This document shows, piece by piece, positions 1 through 8,477 of a DNA stretch of 64,000 nucleotides. Both the position numbers and the translations under genes were made by a program. Location: the NCBI GenBank assembly GCA_040755535.1, contig JBFMAV010000007.1, positions 1 through 64,000 of the forward strand, in the 5' to 3' direction. This stretch comes from Aquabacter sp040755535. Its GTDB lineage: Bacteria; Pseudomonadota; Alphaproteobacteria; Rhizobiales; Xanthobacteraceae. Under the pieces are notes generated by a model. The model was not told the DNA's origin. It made no database searches and saw only the letters and a list, made by a program, of their open reading frames with translations. Position 1 is the first letter of the stretch; the number at the start of each line of letters is the position of its first letter.

Positions 1-63
1 TAATAATAAAAAGAATGAATGCTGCAAAAAATCAAAAGGCCGCCGCATCCCTGCCGTAGAAAT

Positions 64-88
64 CCGCGCGCCGGTTCAGGGCGCGCGG
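64..88 (-). terminator. hairpin downstream of the Liv-type binding protein gene
   Basis: A perfect 9-bp stem (CCGCGCGCC at 64-72, GGCGCGCGG at 80-88) with a 7-nt loop lies 48 bp past the stop of the minus-strand binding-protein gene. In the minus direction the stem is followed only by a short ATTTC, and a longer T-rich run comes about 40 nt later. It is therefore a plausible but not classical intrinsic terminator. Positions 1-60 contain nothing else recognisable. Confidence 0.4.
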
Positions 89-135
89 AGGGGAAAGGGC
101 AGGGCGGCGGACGCGGGCGCCCGCCGCCATCACGC

Positions 136-1299
136 TCACTGGCGAACAACCCAGGCGCCGTCCTTCACCTCGCGCAGCTCAAGCACGACCGCGCGCTTGG
201 TCTGGCCATTCTCGTCGAAGGTGGTGCGGCCCATGGCGCCGTCATAGTCGATGGCGCGGATCGCCTTGGCGATGGCGGCCTTGTCGGTGGTGCCGGCGGT
301 CTTCAGCGCGGCGATGATGATGTTCGTCGCGTCATAGGCGTTCTTCGTATAGGAGCCGATCGGCTCGGCGAAGTTGGCGCCCTTATAGGCCTCGGTCATG
401 GCGTCGAGCTTGGGATTTCCCACTTCCTTGGCGATGCCGACGATGGTGCCGTTGGCGGCCGGACCGGCGATCTTCAGGAATTCGGAATCATAGAAGCCGT
501 CCACGCCGATCATGGGCTGGCTCATGCCGAGCTGCACCATCTGCTGGCGCACCAGGCCGGCCTCCGCCACAACGCCGCCGAAATAGATGGCGTCGGGATT
601 GGTGCCCTTGATCTTGGTGAGCAGGGCACGGAAATCGGTGGTGCCGACCGGGGCGCTCTCCGCCGCGACGATGGTGCCGCCGTCCGCCTCGAAGAATTTG
701 CGGAAATTGTCGGTGTTGGCGACGCCATAATCGCTGGTGTCGGAGACGATGGCGATCCGCTTGCCGAGATTGCCCACCGCCCATTTGGCGAGCGGCGCAT
801 TGGTGTTGACCAAAGTGGTCACCACCCGCGACACCATGGGGTTGTTCTTCTCGGTGATCTTCGGGCTGATGGCGCCCCACACGACGAAGGGCACGCCGGC
901 GCGGCTGAATACCGGAATGGTGGCGAGCGCAACGCCGCTGTTCCAATGGCCCGTGGCGGCCACCACCTTGGGATCATTGGTGAGCTTGAGCGCGGCGGCG
1001 ACGCCGGTCTGCGGGTTGGCGGCGTCATCCAGGATGACGGGCTCGATCTTGAAGGGCAGGCCGGACGCATTGGCCTGGTCGATGGCGAGCTGGAAGCCGT
1101 TGCGCGCCGCGATGCCCTGCTGGGCGTTGCCGCCGCTCAGCGGGCCGATAAAGCCGATCTTCACCGTCTCCTGGGCGCGGGCGGGAGCGCCGCCGAGGGT
1201 GCCGGTGAGCGTTGCCACCGCAAGCGTGGCAGCGAGCGCCGCGAAGCGCAGCGTGAGCGGGCGAGGGCGCGATGCCCCGGCGAAAGGCGCGAAGGCCAT
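136..1299 (-). CDS. branched-chain amino acid-type ABC transporter substrate-binding protein
   Basis: Periplasmic receptor of a Liv/HAAT-type ABC importer (387 aa). A hydrophobic signal sequence ends near residue 42 (ARA-Q). The mature protein opens with VKIGFIGPLSGG, the typical start of the Peripla_BP_6 fold. I chose the ATG at 1299 because GAGGAG sits just upstream. A longer reading frame to 1473 adds 58 arginine-rich residues with no homologous character. The gene is divergent from the permease/ATPase genes, with 278 bp between them, so both are probably served by one control region. The ligand cannot be read from sequence. The neighbouring deacylase, RidA and DUF1028 genes suggest an acylated or otherwise modified amino acid rather than leucine itself. 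Confidence 0.88.
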   Translation of the reverse strand: MAFAPFAGASRPRPLTLRFAALAATLAVATLTGTLGGAPARAQETVKIGFIGPLSGGNAQQGIAARNGFQLAIDQANASGLPFKIEPVILDDAANPQTGVAAALKLTNDPKVVAATGHWNSGVALATIPVFSRAGVPFVVWGAISPKITEKNNPMVSRVVTTLVNTNAPLAKWAVGNLGKRIAIVSDTSDYGVANTDNFRKFFEADGGTIVAAESAPVGTTDFRALLTKIKGTNPDAIYFGGVVAEAGLVRQQMVQLGMSQPMIGVDGFYDSEFLKIAGPAANGTIVGIAKEVGNPKLDAMTEAYKGANFAEPIGSYTKNAYDATNIIIAALKTAGTTDKAAIAKAIRAIDYDGAMGRTTFDENGQTKRAVVLELREVKDGAWVVRQ

Positions 1300-1373
1300 G
1301 ATCTCGAACTCCTCTGGACCGGCCTTGTGGCGGCCATGCTGGTTGGGCGGGAGGCGCACCTCCCACAGGGGAA

Positions 1374-1441
1374 GTCTGAACCTGCTTCCGCCCGGAGAAA
1401 AATCGGAACTTCTGAACCTCTGACGTTGGATTTTCCGAACC
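1374..1441. promoter_or_regulatory. direct repeats in the divergent Liv promoter region
   Basis: The 278-bp region between the divergent binding-protein and permease genes carries three related 9-mers on the plus strand: GTCTGAACC (1374-1382), TTCTGAACC (1410-1418) and TTCCGAACC (1433-1441). Start-to-start spacing is 36 and 23 bp. These are candidate binding sites for a regulator, perhaps the LysR protein encoded at 7511. I could not place a convincing -35/-10 pair on either strand. Confidence 0.35.
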
Positions 1442-1577
1442 AGCGGCGCGTGCGCGCGCTGCTCCCCCTTCAAAACATCGGACCCAGTGATTTTGAAAAA
1501 ACTATTCTAATTGCCGCCTGCTTTGGGGCACATTCGGCCGATGAACCGACGAAATCAGAGCCAGAAAGAGGCCGGAT

Positions 1578-2495
1578 GTGAGTGAACTCTTCTTCCAGCA
1601 GGTCGTGAACTGGATAACATTGGGAAGCATCTACGCGCTGATTGCCGTCGGATTCAGCCTGCTGTTCGGTGTCCTGAACATCATCCACTTCTCCCATGGC
1701 GATGTCTCTCTGCTCGCGCCCTTCTTCGCGCTGTCGGTCATTTCGGCGCTCGGCTCGGTGATGGGGCAGGCGGGGTCGCTGCCGGTGCTGCTGCTGGGCC
1801 TCGCGGTCGCCATCGCGGTCACGGGTGCGGTGGGCGTGCTTCTGGACCTCGTGGTGATCCAGCGGTTCCGCAAAGCGCCGGCCATGATGGCGCTGGTGGC
1901 GACCGTCGCGCTCGGCATCGTGCTGCGCGAACTGATCCGCCATCTGTTTCCCAATGGCAGCAATCCCCACGCCTTTCCCCGGCTGGTGGATGGCGACATC
2001 ACGCTCGCGGGCTATTCCGTGCCCCTGTTCAGCCTCGCGGTGGTCGCGGTGTCCACGCTCTCCGTGGGCGCCTTGTTCTTCATGTTGAACAACACCCGGC
2101 TCGGCCTGCACATCAAGGCGGTCTCGCAGGATCGCGATGCGGCCCGCCTCATGGCCATCAGTCCGGGTCGGATCTTCCGCGCTACCTTCTTCGTGGCCTC
2201 CGCCATCGGCGCGGTCGGCGGGCTGTTCTTTTCCAGCTATGCGGGCATGGCCCGGTTCGATTTCAGCATTGATGTGGGCCTGATCGGCTTCTCGGCCGCC
2301 GTGGTCGGCGGGCTCGGCTCGATGCCGGGCGCGATCATCGGCAGCCTCATGATTGCTGGGCTCGACACGCTGGTGCAGGCCGTGGTGCCCAACGGCGCCT
2401 CCTATCGCCTCGTCTTCGTCTTCCTGCTGGTGATCTGCGTGCTGGTGTTCCGTCCCTCCGGTCTGCTGGGCCGGACCCTGGTGGAGAAGGTGTGA
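1578..2495 (+). CDS. branched-chain amino acid-type ABC transporter permease, LivH family
   Basis: First membrane subunit of the importer (305 aa), almost entirely hydrophobic with about eight predicted membrane helices. The N-terminal signature GSIYALIAVGFSLLFGVLNI is typical of LivH. It starts with GTG at 1578, preceded by GAAAGAGG. An ATG two bases earlier is out of frame and followed at once by a stop. Its stop codon overlaps the start of the next permease gene, so the two are translationally coupled. It would form the heterodimeric membrane channel with that protein. Confidence 0.9.
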   Translation: MSELFFQQVVNWITLGSIYALIAVGFSLLFGVLNIIHFSHGDVSLLAPFFALSVISALGSVMGQAGSLPVLLLGLAVAIAVTGAVGVLLDLVVIQRFRKAPAMMALVATVALGIVLRELIRHLFPNGSNPHAFPRLVDGDITLAGYSVPLFSLAVVAVSTLSVGALFFMLNNTRLGLHIKAVSQDRDAARLMAISPGRIFRATFFVASAIGAVGGLFFSSYAGMARFDFSIDVGLIGFSAAVVGGLGSMPGAIIGSLMIAGLDTLVQAVVPNGASYRLVFVFLLVICVLVFRPSGLLGRTLVEKV

Positions 2496-3664
2496 TGGCG
2501 CACCCGTCCTCCCAACCATCCGGAAACGCGCTCTCCGCCGCGTTCATCGTGCTTGCGGTCCCGCTCATCGGCGCGGGATTCCTGCGCCAGTTCCTGCTCG
2601 CTGAAGACTGGCGCCTCGTGCTGGGCCTGCTCGCCCTGTTCGCCGTGGTGCTCGTGGTGCTGGAGCGCCTGCCGGCGCTGGAGACCCGCATCGAGACGGC
2701 GTTCGCGCGCCAGTCGCGCCTCGCCCTCCTGGTGGGCATCGTCGTGGTGCTCGGCTTTCCCTTCGCGCTCGGCGGCAACACCTATGCGCTGCATCTGTGC
2801 GTGATTTCCATGCTCTATGCGGTGCTGGCGCTGGCGCTGAATTTCCAGCTCGGCAGCGCCAATATCCCGAACTTCGCCACCGGCGCCTCCTACGGCATCG
2901 GCGCCTATGCCTCGGCGCTGCTGGCGCTGAATTTCGGGGTGAGCTTCTGGCTGGCCTTGCCCGCCGCCGCCGTGGTCGCGACCATTTTCGGCTTCCTGCT
3001 GGGCATTCCCTCCATGCGCACGCGGGACAGCTATCTGGCGCTGGTGACTATCGCGTTTGGCGTGGTCGTCCACCAATTGCTGAACAATCTGGAGTTCACC
3101 GGCGGTCCCAACGGCCTTGTCGGCATTCCGGTGCCGGAACTTTTCGGCCATGCCTTCAGCGACCCGCTGGTCATTTTTGGCCAGTCCCTGCCGCCGCAGG
3201 CCAATTTCTATTATCTCTCGGCGCTGCTGGTCTTCATCTCCATCGTGTTCGCAGAGCGGCTGCACGATTCCCGTGTCGGCCTCGCTTGGAACGCCTTGCG
3301 GGCGGATGAACTGGCGGCGCGCTGCCAGGGCATCAATGTCACCTGGTACAAGGTTCTGGCGTTTGCCGTGGACGCCTTCCTCGCGGGTTTCGCGGGCACC
3401 ATCTACGCCTTCTATGTGGGCTTCATCTCGCCCGACAATTTCACCTTCCTGGTGTCCGTCACCATCATGACCATGGTGATCGCCGGTGGCATGGACAACA
3501 TTCTCGGGGTGATCGTCGGCGCCTTCCTGCTGACCTTGCTGCCGGAGAAGCTGCGGGCGTTTTCCGACTATCGGATCCTGTTCTTCGGCGTGACCGTGAT
3601 CCTGTTTCTCATGATCCGGCCCCAGGGCCTCTTCCCCCAGCGCCTGCGGCGCTACGGAGACTGA
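2495..3664 (+). CDS. branched-chain amino acid-type ABC transporter permease, LivM family
   Basis: Second membrane subunit (389 aa). The C-terminal two-thirds has LivM signatures, including FQLGSANIPNFATGASYGIG and the IRPQGLFP ending. An N-terminal extension with three hydrophobic stretches is usual for LivM. The ATG at 2495 is preceded by GGAGAAGG and overlaps the upstream stop as TGATG. A GTG at 2492 would add one residue. It pairs with the LivH-type subunit, and the ATPase gene starts 2 bp after its stop. Confidence 0.9.
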   Translation: MAHPSSQPSGNALSAAFIVLAVPLIGAGFLRQFLLAEDWRLVLGLLALFAVVLVVLERLPALETRIETAFARQSRLALLVGIVVVLGFPFALGGNTYALHLCVISMLYAVLALALNFQLGSANIPNFATGASYGIGAYASALLALNFGVSFWLALPAAAVVATIFGFLLGIPSMRTRDSYLALVTIAFGVVVHQLLNNLEFTGGPNGLVGIPVPELFGHAFSDPLVIFGQSLPPQANFYYLSALLVFISIVFAERLHDSRVGLAWNALRADELAARCQGINVTWYKVLAFAVDAFLAGFAGTIYAFYVGFISPDNFTFLVSVTIMTMVIAGGMDNILGVIVGAFLLTLLPEKLRAFSDYRILFFGVTVILFLMIRPQGLFPQRLRRYGD

Positions 3665-3666
3665 CC

Positions 3667-4479
3667 ATGGGCATCTCCTCCTCCGCTCCCCTCGTGCTGG
3701 AAGGCGAGAATCTCACCATGCGCTTTGGCGGCCTCGTCGCCATGGCCGAGGTGGCCTTCACCCTGAAGCGGGGCGAAATTCTCGGCATCATCGGCCCCAA
3801 CGGGGCCGGCAAGTCCACGCTGCTCAACATCATCACGGGCATCTATGTCCCCTCGTCCGGGGAGGTGCGCCTGGAGGGCCAGCGGCTGAACGGCGTGCCG
3901 GCCCATAAGATCGTGGCGCGCGGCATCGCGCGGACCTTCCAGTCGAGCCGCCTGTTCGCCGACCTCAGCGTGCTCGACAATGTGGTGATCGGGCGCCACA
4001 CCCACACCAAGGCTGGCGTGTTCGATGCCATCTTCCGCCGCCGCCGGGCGAAGGCGGAACTGGATGCCGCCGCCGCCCATGCGGAAGATCTTCTAAAAAG
4101 CGTTTCGCGCGGGCTGTACGCGCAGCGGCATCGGCCCGCCGGGGAGCTTGCCCAGGCCGACCGCCGGCGCCTGGAAATTGCTCGCGCCCTGGCCACCGAC
4201 CCCAAGGTTCTGCTTCTGGACGAGCCGTCCTCGGGCATGGACGATGCCGACACCGACGCACTGATGGACGATATCCGCGCGGTCTGCGCCCAGCGTCCCG
4301 ACCTCGCGCTCATGATCATCGAGCATGACATGCGCCTCGTCGCAAGCCTGCCGCACCGGGTCATGGTCCTCGATTACGGACAGAAACTGGCCGACGGCCC
4401 TTATGAGGAGATCCGCAAGATCCCGCGGGTCCAGGAAGCCTATCTCGGACGCAAGGCGACGCAGCATGCTGGAGCTTGA
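3667..4479 (+). CDS. branched-chain amino acid-type ABC transporter ATP-binding protein, LivG family
   Basis: Cytoplasmic ATPase of the importer (270 aa). Visible motifs are Walker A GPNGAGKST near residues 43-51, Walker B LLLDEPSSG with its catalytic glutamate, and the H-loop IIEHDM. The ABC signature is odd. Where LivG proteins read LSYGQ or LSYGD, this one reads LAQAD near residue 160, losing both the serine and the glycine. The rest (RRRLEIARAL) is intact, so the protein is full length and not decayed. Its partner encoded next has a normal signature, which implies one canonical and one degenerate ATP site in the LivG/LivF dimer. It overlaps the next gene by 14 bp. Confidence 0.9.
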   Translation: MGISSSAPLVLEGENLTMRFGGLVAMAEVAFTLKRGEILGIIGPNGAGKSTLLNIITGIYVPSSGEVRLEGQRLNGVPAHKIVARGIARTFQSSRLFADLSVLDNVVIGRHTHTKAGVFDAIFRRRRAKAELDAAAAHAEDLLKSVSRGLYAQRHRPAGELAQADRRRLEIARALATDPKVLLLDEPSSGMDDADTDALMDDIRAVCAQRPDLALMIIEHDMRLVASLPHRVMVLDYGQKLADGPYEEIRKIPRVQEAYLGRKATQHAGA

Positions 4480-5164
4480 GAAGGTCGATACCGACTATGG
4501 CGTCGTCGCCATGCTGCGGGACGTGTCGTTTAAGGTGGCGCAGGGCGAACTGGTCTGCATCCTCGGCCCCAATGGCGCGGGAAAGACGACGACCTTTCGC
4601 GCCATTTCCGGCCTGCTGCCGCTCTCGGGCGGCTCTATCCGCATCATGGGCCAGGATCTCGCGCGCACCCGCACCGAGGCGCTGAGCGCGCTCGGCATCG
4701 GCTTCGTGCCCGAGGGGCGCCGCCTGTTCGCGGATGTGAGCGTGCGCGACAATATCCGCCTCGGCTTCGAGGCGCAGAAGGGCGAGGGGCGCTTCGCCGA
4801 CCGCCTGGACGCCATGCTGGACTTGTTTCCGCGCGTGCGCGAGCGCATCAATCAGCGTGCCGGCACGCTCTCGGGCGGCGAGCAGGCCATGGTCGCGCTG
4901 GCCCGCGCGCTCATCGGATCGCCCAAATTGGTGGTGATGGACGAGCCTTCGCTCGGCCTCTCGCCCAAGCTGATCGACGAATATTTCGACACGGTCGCCG
5001 AGATCAACCGGCTCGGCACCACCGTCCTGCTCATCGAGCAGAATGCCGAGACGGCGCTTTCCATCGCCCATCGCGGCATCATGCTGGTGAAGGGGCGTGT
5101 GGTGGCGTCCGGCAGTGCGTCGGAACTTCTCGGCAACGATGCCGTGCGGCACCTGTATCTATGA
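4466..5164 (+). CDS. branched-chain amino acid-type ABC transporter ATP-binding protein, LivF family
   Basis: Second ATPase (232 aa), with Walker A GPNGAGKTT, a canonical signature LSGGEQ, Walker B LVVMDEPSLGLSP and the H-loop LLIEQNAE (a glutamine is normal at this place in LivF). The length is typical of LivF. I placed the start at the ATG at 4466, where homology begins (MLELEKV). The frame is open back to 4325, but that stretch lies inside the previous gene and is arginine/serine-rich. The stop overlaps the next start as ATGA. Confidence 0.9.
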   Translation: MLELEKVDTDYGVVAMLRDVSFKVAQGELVCILGPNGAGKTTTFRAISGLLPLSGGSIRIMGQDLARTRTEALSALGIGFVPEGRRLFADVSVRDNIRLGFEAQKGEGRFADRLDAMLDLFPRVRERINQRAGTLSGGEQAMVALARALIGSPKLVVMDEPSLGLSPKLIDEYFDTVAEINRLGTTVLLIEQNAETALSIAHRGIMLVKGRVVASGSASELLGNDAVRHLYL

Positions 5165-6315
5165 CCGCGCTCGACCTTCTCGACCGGCTCATCGCCTTCC
5201 CGACCGTGAGCCGGGACCCCAACCGCGACCTGATCGCCTTCGTCGCGGATTTCCTCGCCGCGCAGGGCTGCGCGGCGCAGATCATCGCCACGCCGGACGG
5301 GCGCAAGGCCAATCTCTACGCCACCATCGGCCCCAGCGACCGGCCGGGCATTCTCCTGTCCGGCCATACGGACGTGGTGCCGGTGGACGGTCAGGCTTGG
5401 AGCGCGGACCCGTTTCGTCTGCGCGTTGCGGATGGCCGCGCCTATGGGCGTGGCGCCGCCGACATGAAGGGTTTTCTCGCCTGCGCGCTGGCCTTGGCGG
5501 AGCGCGCGGCGGCGCGGGACTTGGCCGTGCCGCTGCATCTCGCCTTCAGCCATGACGAGGAAGTGGGATGCCTCGGCGTCCGCTCGCTGATCGCGCATCT
5601 GGCGCAGGCGCCCATCCGCCCGCGCATCTGCATCATCGGCGAGCCCACCTCCATGCGCGTCGCCACGGGCCACAAGGGCAAGCTCGCCGCGCGGGCCACC
5701 TGCTGCGGGGTGGAGGGCCATTCCGCGCTCGCCCCCAAGGCACTCAACGCCATCCATCTCGCCTGCGATTTCGTGGGCCTGCTGCGGGCCGGACAGGACC
5801 GCCTCGCGGCGGAGGGCGTGCGCGATGACGATTATGACATCCCCTACACCACGCTCCATGCCGGCGTGATCGCGGGCGGCACGGCGCTCAACATCGTGCC
5901 CAACCGCTGCACCGTGGATTTCGAGATCCGCAACGTGGCGCAGGACGATGCCTCCGCCATCCTGGCGCGGCTGATGGACGAGGCGGCGCTTCTGGTGGCC
6001 GCGCGCCGAGAGGCCTTTCCCCAGGCGGATATCGCGGTCGAAGTGGTCAATGCCTATCCCGGCCTTGCCACGTCACCGGATGCGCACATCGTGTCCTTCG
6101 TCCGATCGCTGGTGGAGGACCCCACTACGTTCAAGGTCGCCTTCGGCACGGAGGGCGGCCTGTTCGACCAGCACCTTGCCATTCCCACCGTGGTCTGCGG
6201 GCCGGGCTCCATGGACCAGGGCCACAAACCCGACGAGTTTGTCAGCCTCGACCAGATGGCGGCCTGCGAGCGCATGATGGACCGCCTGCTGCACCGCCTG
6301 ACCGCGCCGGCCTGA
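5161..6315 (+). CDS. M20 family metallohydrolase, acetylornithine deacetylase (ArgE)-like
   Basis: Zinc-dependent amidohydrolase of the ArgE/DapE/ACY1 family (384 aa). The metal and catalytic residues are present in order: GHTDVVPV near residue 70, GRGAADMKG near 100, HDEEVG near 135, GEPTSM near 162 and GHKPDEF near the C-terminus. The start ATG overlaps the LivF-like stop by 4 nt, so the enzyme is made with the transporter. ArgE-type proteins in transporter operons usually cleave an N-acyl group from an imported amino acid, and biosynthetic arginine function is less likely here. The exact substrate is unknown. Confidence 0.82.
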   Translation: MTALDLLDRLIAFPTVSRDPNRDLIAFVADFLAAQGCAAQIIATPDGRKANLYATIGPSDRPGILLSGHTDVVPVDGQAWSADPFRLRVADGRAYGRGAADMKGFLACALALAERAAARDLAVPLHLAFSHDEEVGCLGVRSLIAHLAQAPIRPRICIIGEPTSMRVATGHKGKLAARATCCGVEGHSALAPKALNAIHLACDFVGLLRAGQDRLAAEGVRDDDYDIPYTTLHAGVIAGGTALNIVPNRCTVDFEIRNVAQDDASAILARLMDEAALLVAARREAFPQADIAVEVVNAYPGLATSPDAHIVSFVRSLVEDPTTFKVAFGTEGGLFDQHLAIPTVVCGPGSMDQGHKPDEFVSLDQMAACERMMDRLLHRLTAPA

Positions 6316-6347
6316 CCCGGCCTTTCCCTTCAGCCCGAGGTATCGAC

Positions 6348-6761
6348 ATGATCCACAAGCGCATCCGCCCGTTCAACACCGCCAAGACCTATCCCGAGCA
6401 GCGGCTCGACAATGACCTGGCCCAGGCGGTGGTGGCGCGCGGCACCACCATTTTCCTGCGCGGCCAGTGCCCGCAGGACCTGGTCACGGCCGAGGATGTG
6501 GGGATTGGCGATCCCGTCGCCCAGACCCACAAGGTGATGCAGAACATCCGCCAGCTGGTGGAGGAATCCGGTGGCACCATGGAGCATGTGTGCAAGCTCG
6601 TGGTCTATCTGACCGACGTGCGCCACCGCGAGCCGGTCTACCGCACCATGGGCGAGTATATTAAGGGCGTGCACCCGGTCTGCACCGGCCTCGTCGTCGT
6701 GGCGCTGGCCCGGCCCACCTGGCTGGTGGAGATCGACGCCACCGCCGTCATCCCGGACTGA
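6348..6761 (+). CDS. RidA/YjgF family protein
   Basis: Small trimeric RidA-fold protein (137 aa). RidA proteins hydrolyse reactive enamine/imine intermediates produced by PLP enzymes or amino acid oxidases. The arginine that binds the substrate carboxylate (ALARPTWLVEID) and the following glutamate are conserved, so hydrolase activity is plausible. GAGG precedes the ATG at 6348. It lies 32 bp after the deacylase gene, consistent with an operon degrading an amino acid derivative. It is not necessarily the housekeeping RidA. Confidence 0.85.
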   Translation: MIHKRIRPFNTAKTYPEQRLDNDLAQAVVARGTTIFLRGQCPQDLVTAEDVGIGDPVAQTHKVMQNIRQLVEESGGTMEHVCKLVVYLTDVRHREPVYRTMGEYIKGVHPVCTGLVVVALARPTWLVEIDATAVIPD

Positions 6762-6770
6762 GAGGGCGCC

Positions 6771-7445
6771 ATGACCTTCTCCCTCGCCGCGCGCTGCGCC
6801 ACGACGGGCCGCTTCGGAATCGTCATTTCCTCCTCCTCGCCGGCGGTCGGCGCGCGCTGCGCCCATGTGCGCGCCGGGGTTGGGGCGGTCTGCTCGCAGA
6901 ACATCACCGACCCGCGCCTCGGCCCGGCGGCTCTGGACCTGATGGCGCTCGGCGCCTCGGCGCCCGTCGCGGTGGAGACGCTGGCGGCGACCCGCCTCCA
7001 CATGGACCATCGCCAGCTGACCGGCGTGGATGCGAGGGGTCGCACGGCGGTCTTCTCCGGTTCGGGCACGCTCGGCACCTGGGGCGTGAAGCAGGGACGC
7101 GACTGTGTCGCCGCCGGCAATCTGCTGGCAGAGGACGGCGTGCCCGCCGCCATGGTCGCCGCCTTTGAGGCCGCGCAGGGCGATCTTGGCGACCGGCTCA
7201 TTGCCGCGCTCCAGGCGGGCCTTGCGGCTGGCGGCGAGGCGGGGCCGGTGCATTCGGCGGGCCTCGTCATGGCGGGCGAGGAGGCCTGGCCCATCGCCGA
7301 TCTCCGGGTCGATTGGGACGAGAGCGATCCCATCGGCCGGCTCGCCGCCCTGTGGGTGCTGTGGAAGCCGCAGATGGACGCCTATGTCCAGCGCGCGCTG
7401 GAGCCGGTGGCCGCGCCGAGCTACGGCGTGCCCGGAGACGCGTGA
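6771..7445 (+). CDS. DUF1028 domain protein, putative Ntn-hydrolase-fold
   Basis: Full-length DUF1028 protein (224 aa). It begins MTFSLAARCATTGRFGIVIS and contains the family core SQNITDPRLGPAALDLM. The family has an Ntn-hydrolase-like fold but no firmly established substrate, and it is often found beside RidA, M20 hydrolases and ABC importers. A good Shine-Dalgarno (GAGAGGG) precedes the ATG, 9 bp after the RidA gene. Context suggests an amidase- or cyclase-like step in the same pathway. The function is inferred only. Confidence 0.8.
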   Translation: MTFSLAARCATTGRFGIVISSSSPAVGARCAHVRAGVGAVCSQNITDPRLGPAALDLMALGASAPVAVETLAATRLHMDHRQLTGVDARGRTAVFSGSGTLGTWGVKQGRDCVAAGNLLAEDGVPAAMVAAFEAAQGDLGDRLIAALQAGLAAGGEAGPVHSAGLVMAGEEAWPIADLRVDWDESDPIGRLAALWVLWKPQMDAYVQRALEPVAAPSYGVPGDA

Positions 7446-7510
7446 GGACCGGCGAAGCCGCACGCCGGGGCGCCTCGCGCGGCGTCCCGGAACAGGCTAT
7501 TCAACGTTCC

Positions 7511-8461
7511 ATGCGCTATACGCTGCGGCAGCTGGAATATTTCATCGCGGCGGGGGAAACGGGCTCAATCACGCTCGCCTCCGAGCGCATCGCCATATCC
7601 CAGCCCTCCATCTCCACCGCCATCTCGCATTTGGAGAAGGAACTGGGCGTCCAGCTCTTCGTGCGCCACCACGCCCAGGGTCTGTCGCTCACCCCCGTCG
7701 GCCGCAAGCTGCTGGCCGAGGCAAAGCATCTGGTCGAGCAGGCGGAGGGGCTTTATGCGGTCGCCTCCGAGGCGACCGATCAGGTGCGCGGTCAATTGTC
7801 GGTCGGCTGCATGGTGACGCTCGCGCCCATGATCATGCCGGAACTGGCCCATGGCTTTACCTCCGCCTTTCCGGGCACCGAGATCCGCCATGTGGAGGCG
7901 AACCAGGAGCTTCTCCTGGAGGGGCTGCGCCGCGCCGAAATCGACATCGCCGTCACCTATGACCTGAAGATCCCCGACGGCATCACTTTCACCCCGCTCG
8001 CCAGCCTGCCGCCCCATGTGGTGGTGAGCGAAGCCCATCCCTTTGCCCGGGTGGCCGCCGTGAGCCTGCAGGACCTCGCCGCCGAACCCCTGATCCTGCT
8101 GGATCTGCCGATCAGCGCGGAATATTTCCTCGCGCTGTTCCTGAAGGAGGGGTTGCAGCCGAAGGTCCATTCCCGTTCCGCTCACCAGGAAGTGGTGCGG
8201 ACCATGGTGGCGAACGGCTATGGCTATACGCTCGCCAATGTCCGCCCGCGCTCCGATCTTGCCCTGGATGGGCGCAAGGTGGTGCGGGTGCGTCTGGCGG
8301 GCGAGCATCGGCCCATGGTGGTCGGCACCGCAACGGTCGCCCATTTCAAGAAGTCGCGGCTGCTCCAGGCCTTCGAGACCCATTGCCGTTCCTTCATCTC
8401 GGACGCCTATATTCCCGGCATGGTGGCCCCGGCCATCGACCGGCGGCTGCGCAAGGGGTGA
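7511..8461 (+). CDS. LysR family transcriptional regulator
   Basis: 316-aa regulator with an N-terminal winged helix-turn-helix (residues 1-60, ISQPSISTAISHLEKELG) and a LysR substrate-binding domain. The ATG at 7511 is where homology begins. No strong ribosome-binding site precedes it, and the open frame extends back into the DUF1028 gene. It lies 65 bp downstream of the transporter/hydrolase operon on the same strand, so it is the best candidate for its pathway-specific regulator, sensing the imported compound or a product. Confidence 0.85.
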   Translation: MRYTLRQLEYFIAAGETGSITLASERIAISQPSISTAISHLEKELGVQLFVRHHAQGLSLTPVGRKLLAEAKHLVEQAEGLYAVASEATDQVRGQLSVGCMVTLAPMIMPELAHGFTSAFPGTEIRHVEANQELLLEGLRRAEIDIAVTYDLKIPDGITFTPLASLPPHVVVSEAHPFARVAAVSLQDLAAEPLILLDLPISAEYFLALFLKEGLQPKVHSRSAHQEVVRTMVANGYGYTLANVRPRSDLALDGRKVVRVRLAGEHRPMVVGTATVAHFKKSRLLQAFETHCRSFISDAYIPGMVAPAIDRRLRKG

Positions 8462-8477
8462 GGGTCGGGTTCGCCCG

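Noticed and set aside
19..1581. 520-codon plus-strand open frame over the binding-protein gene
   Set aside because: It is the mirror frame of the periplasmic binding protein and has no family signature.
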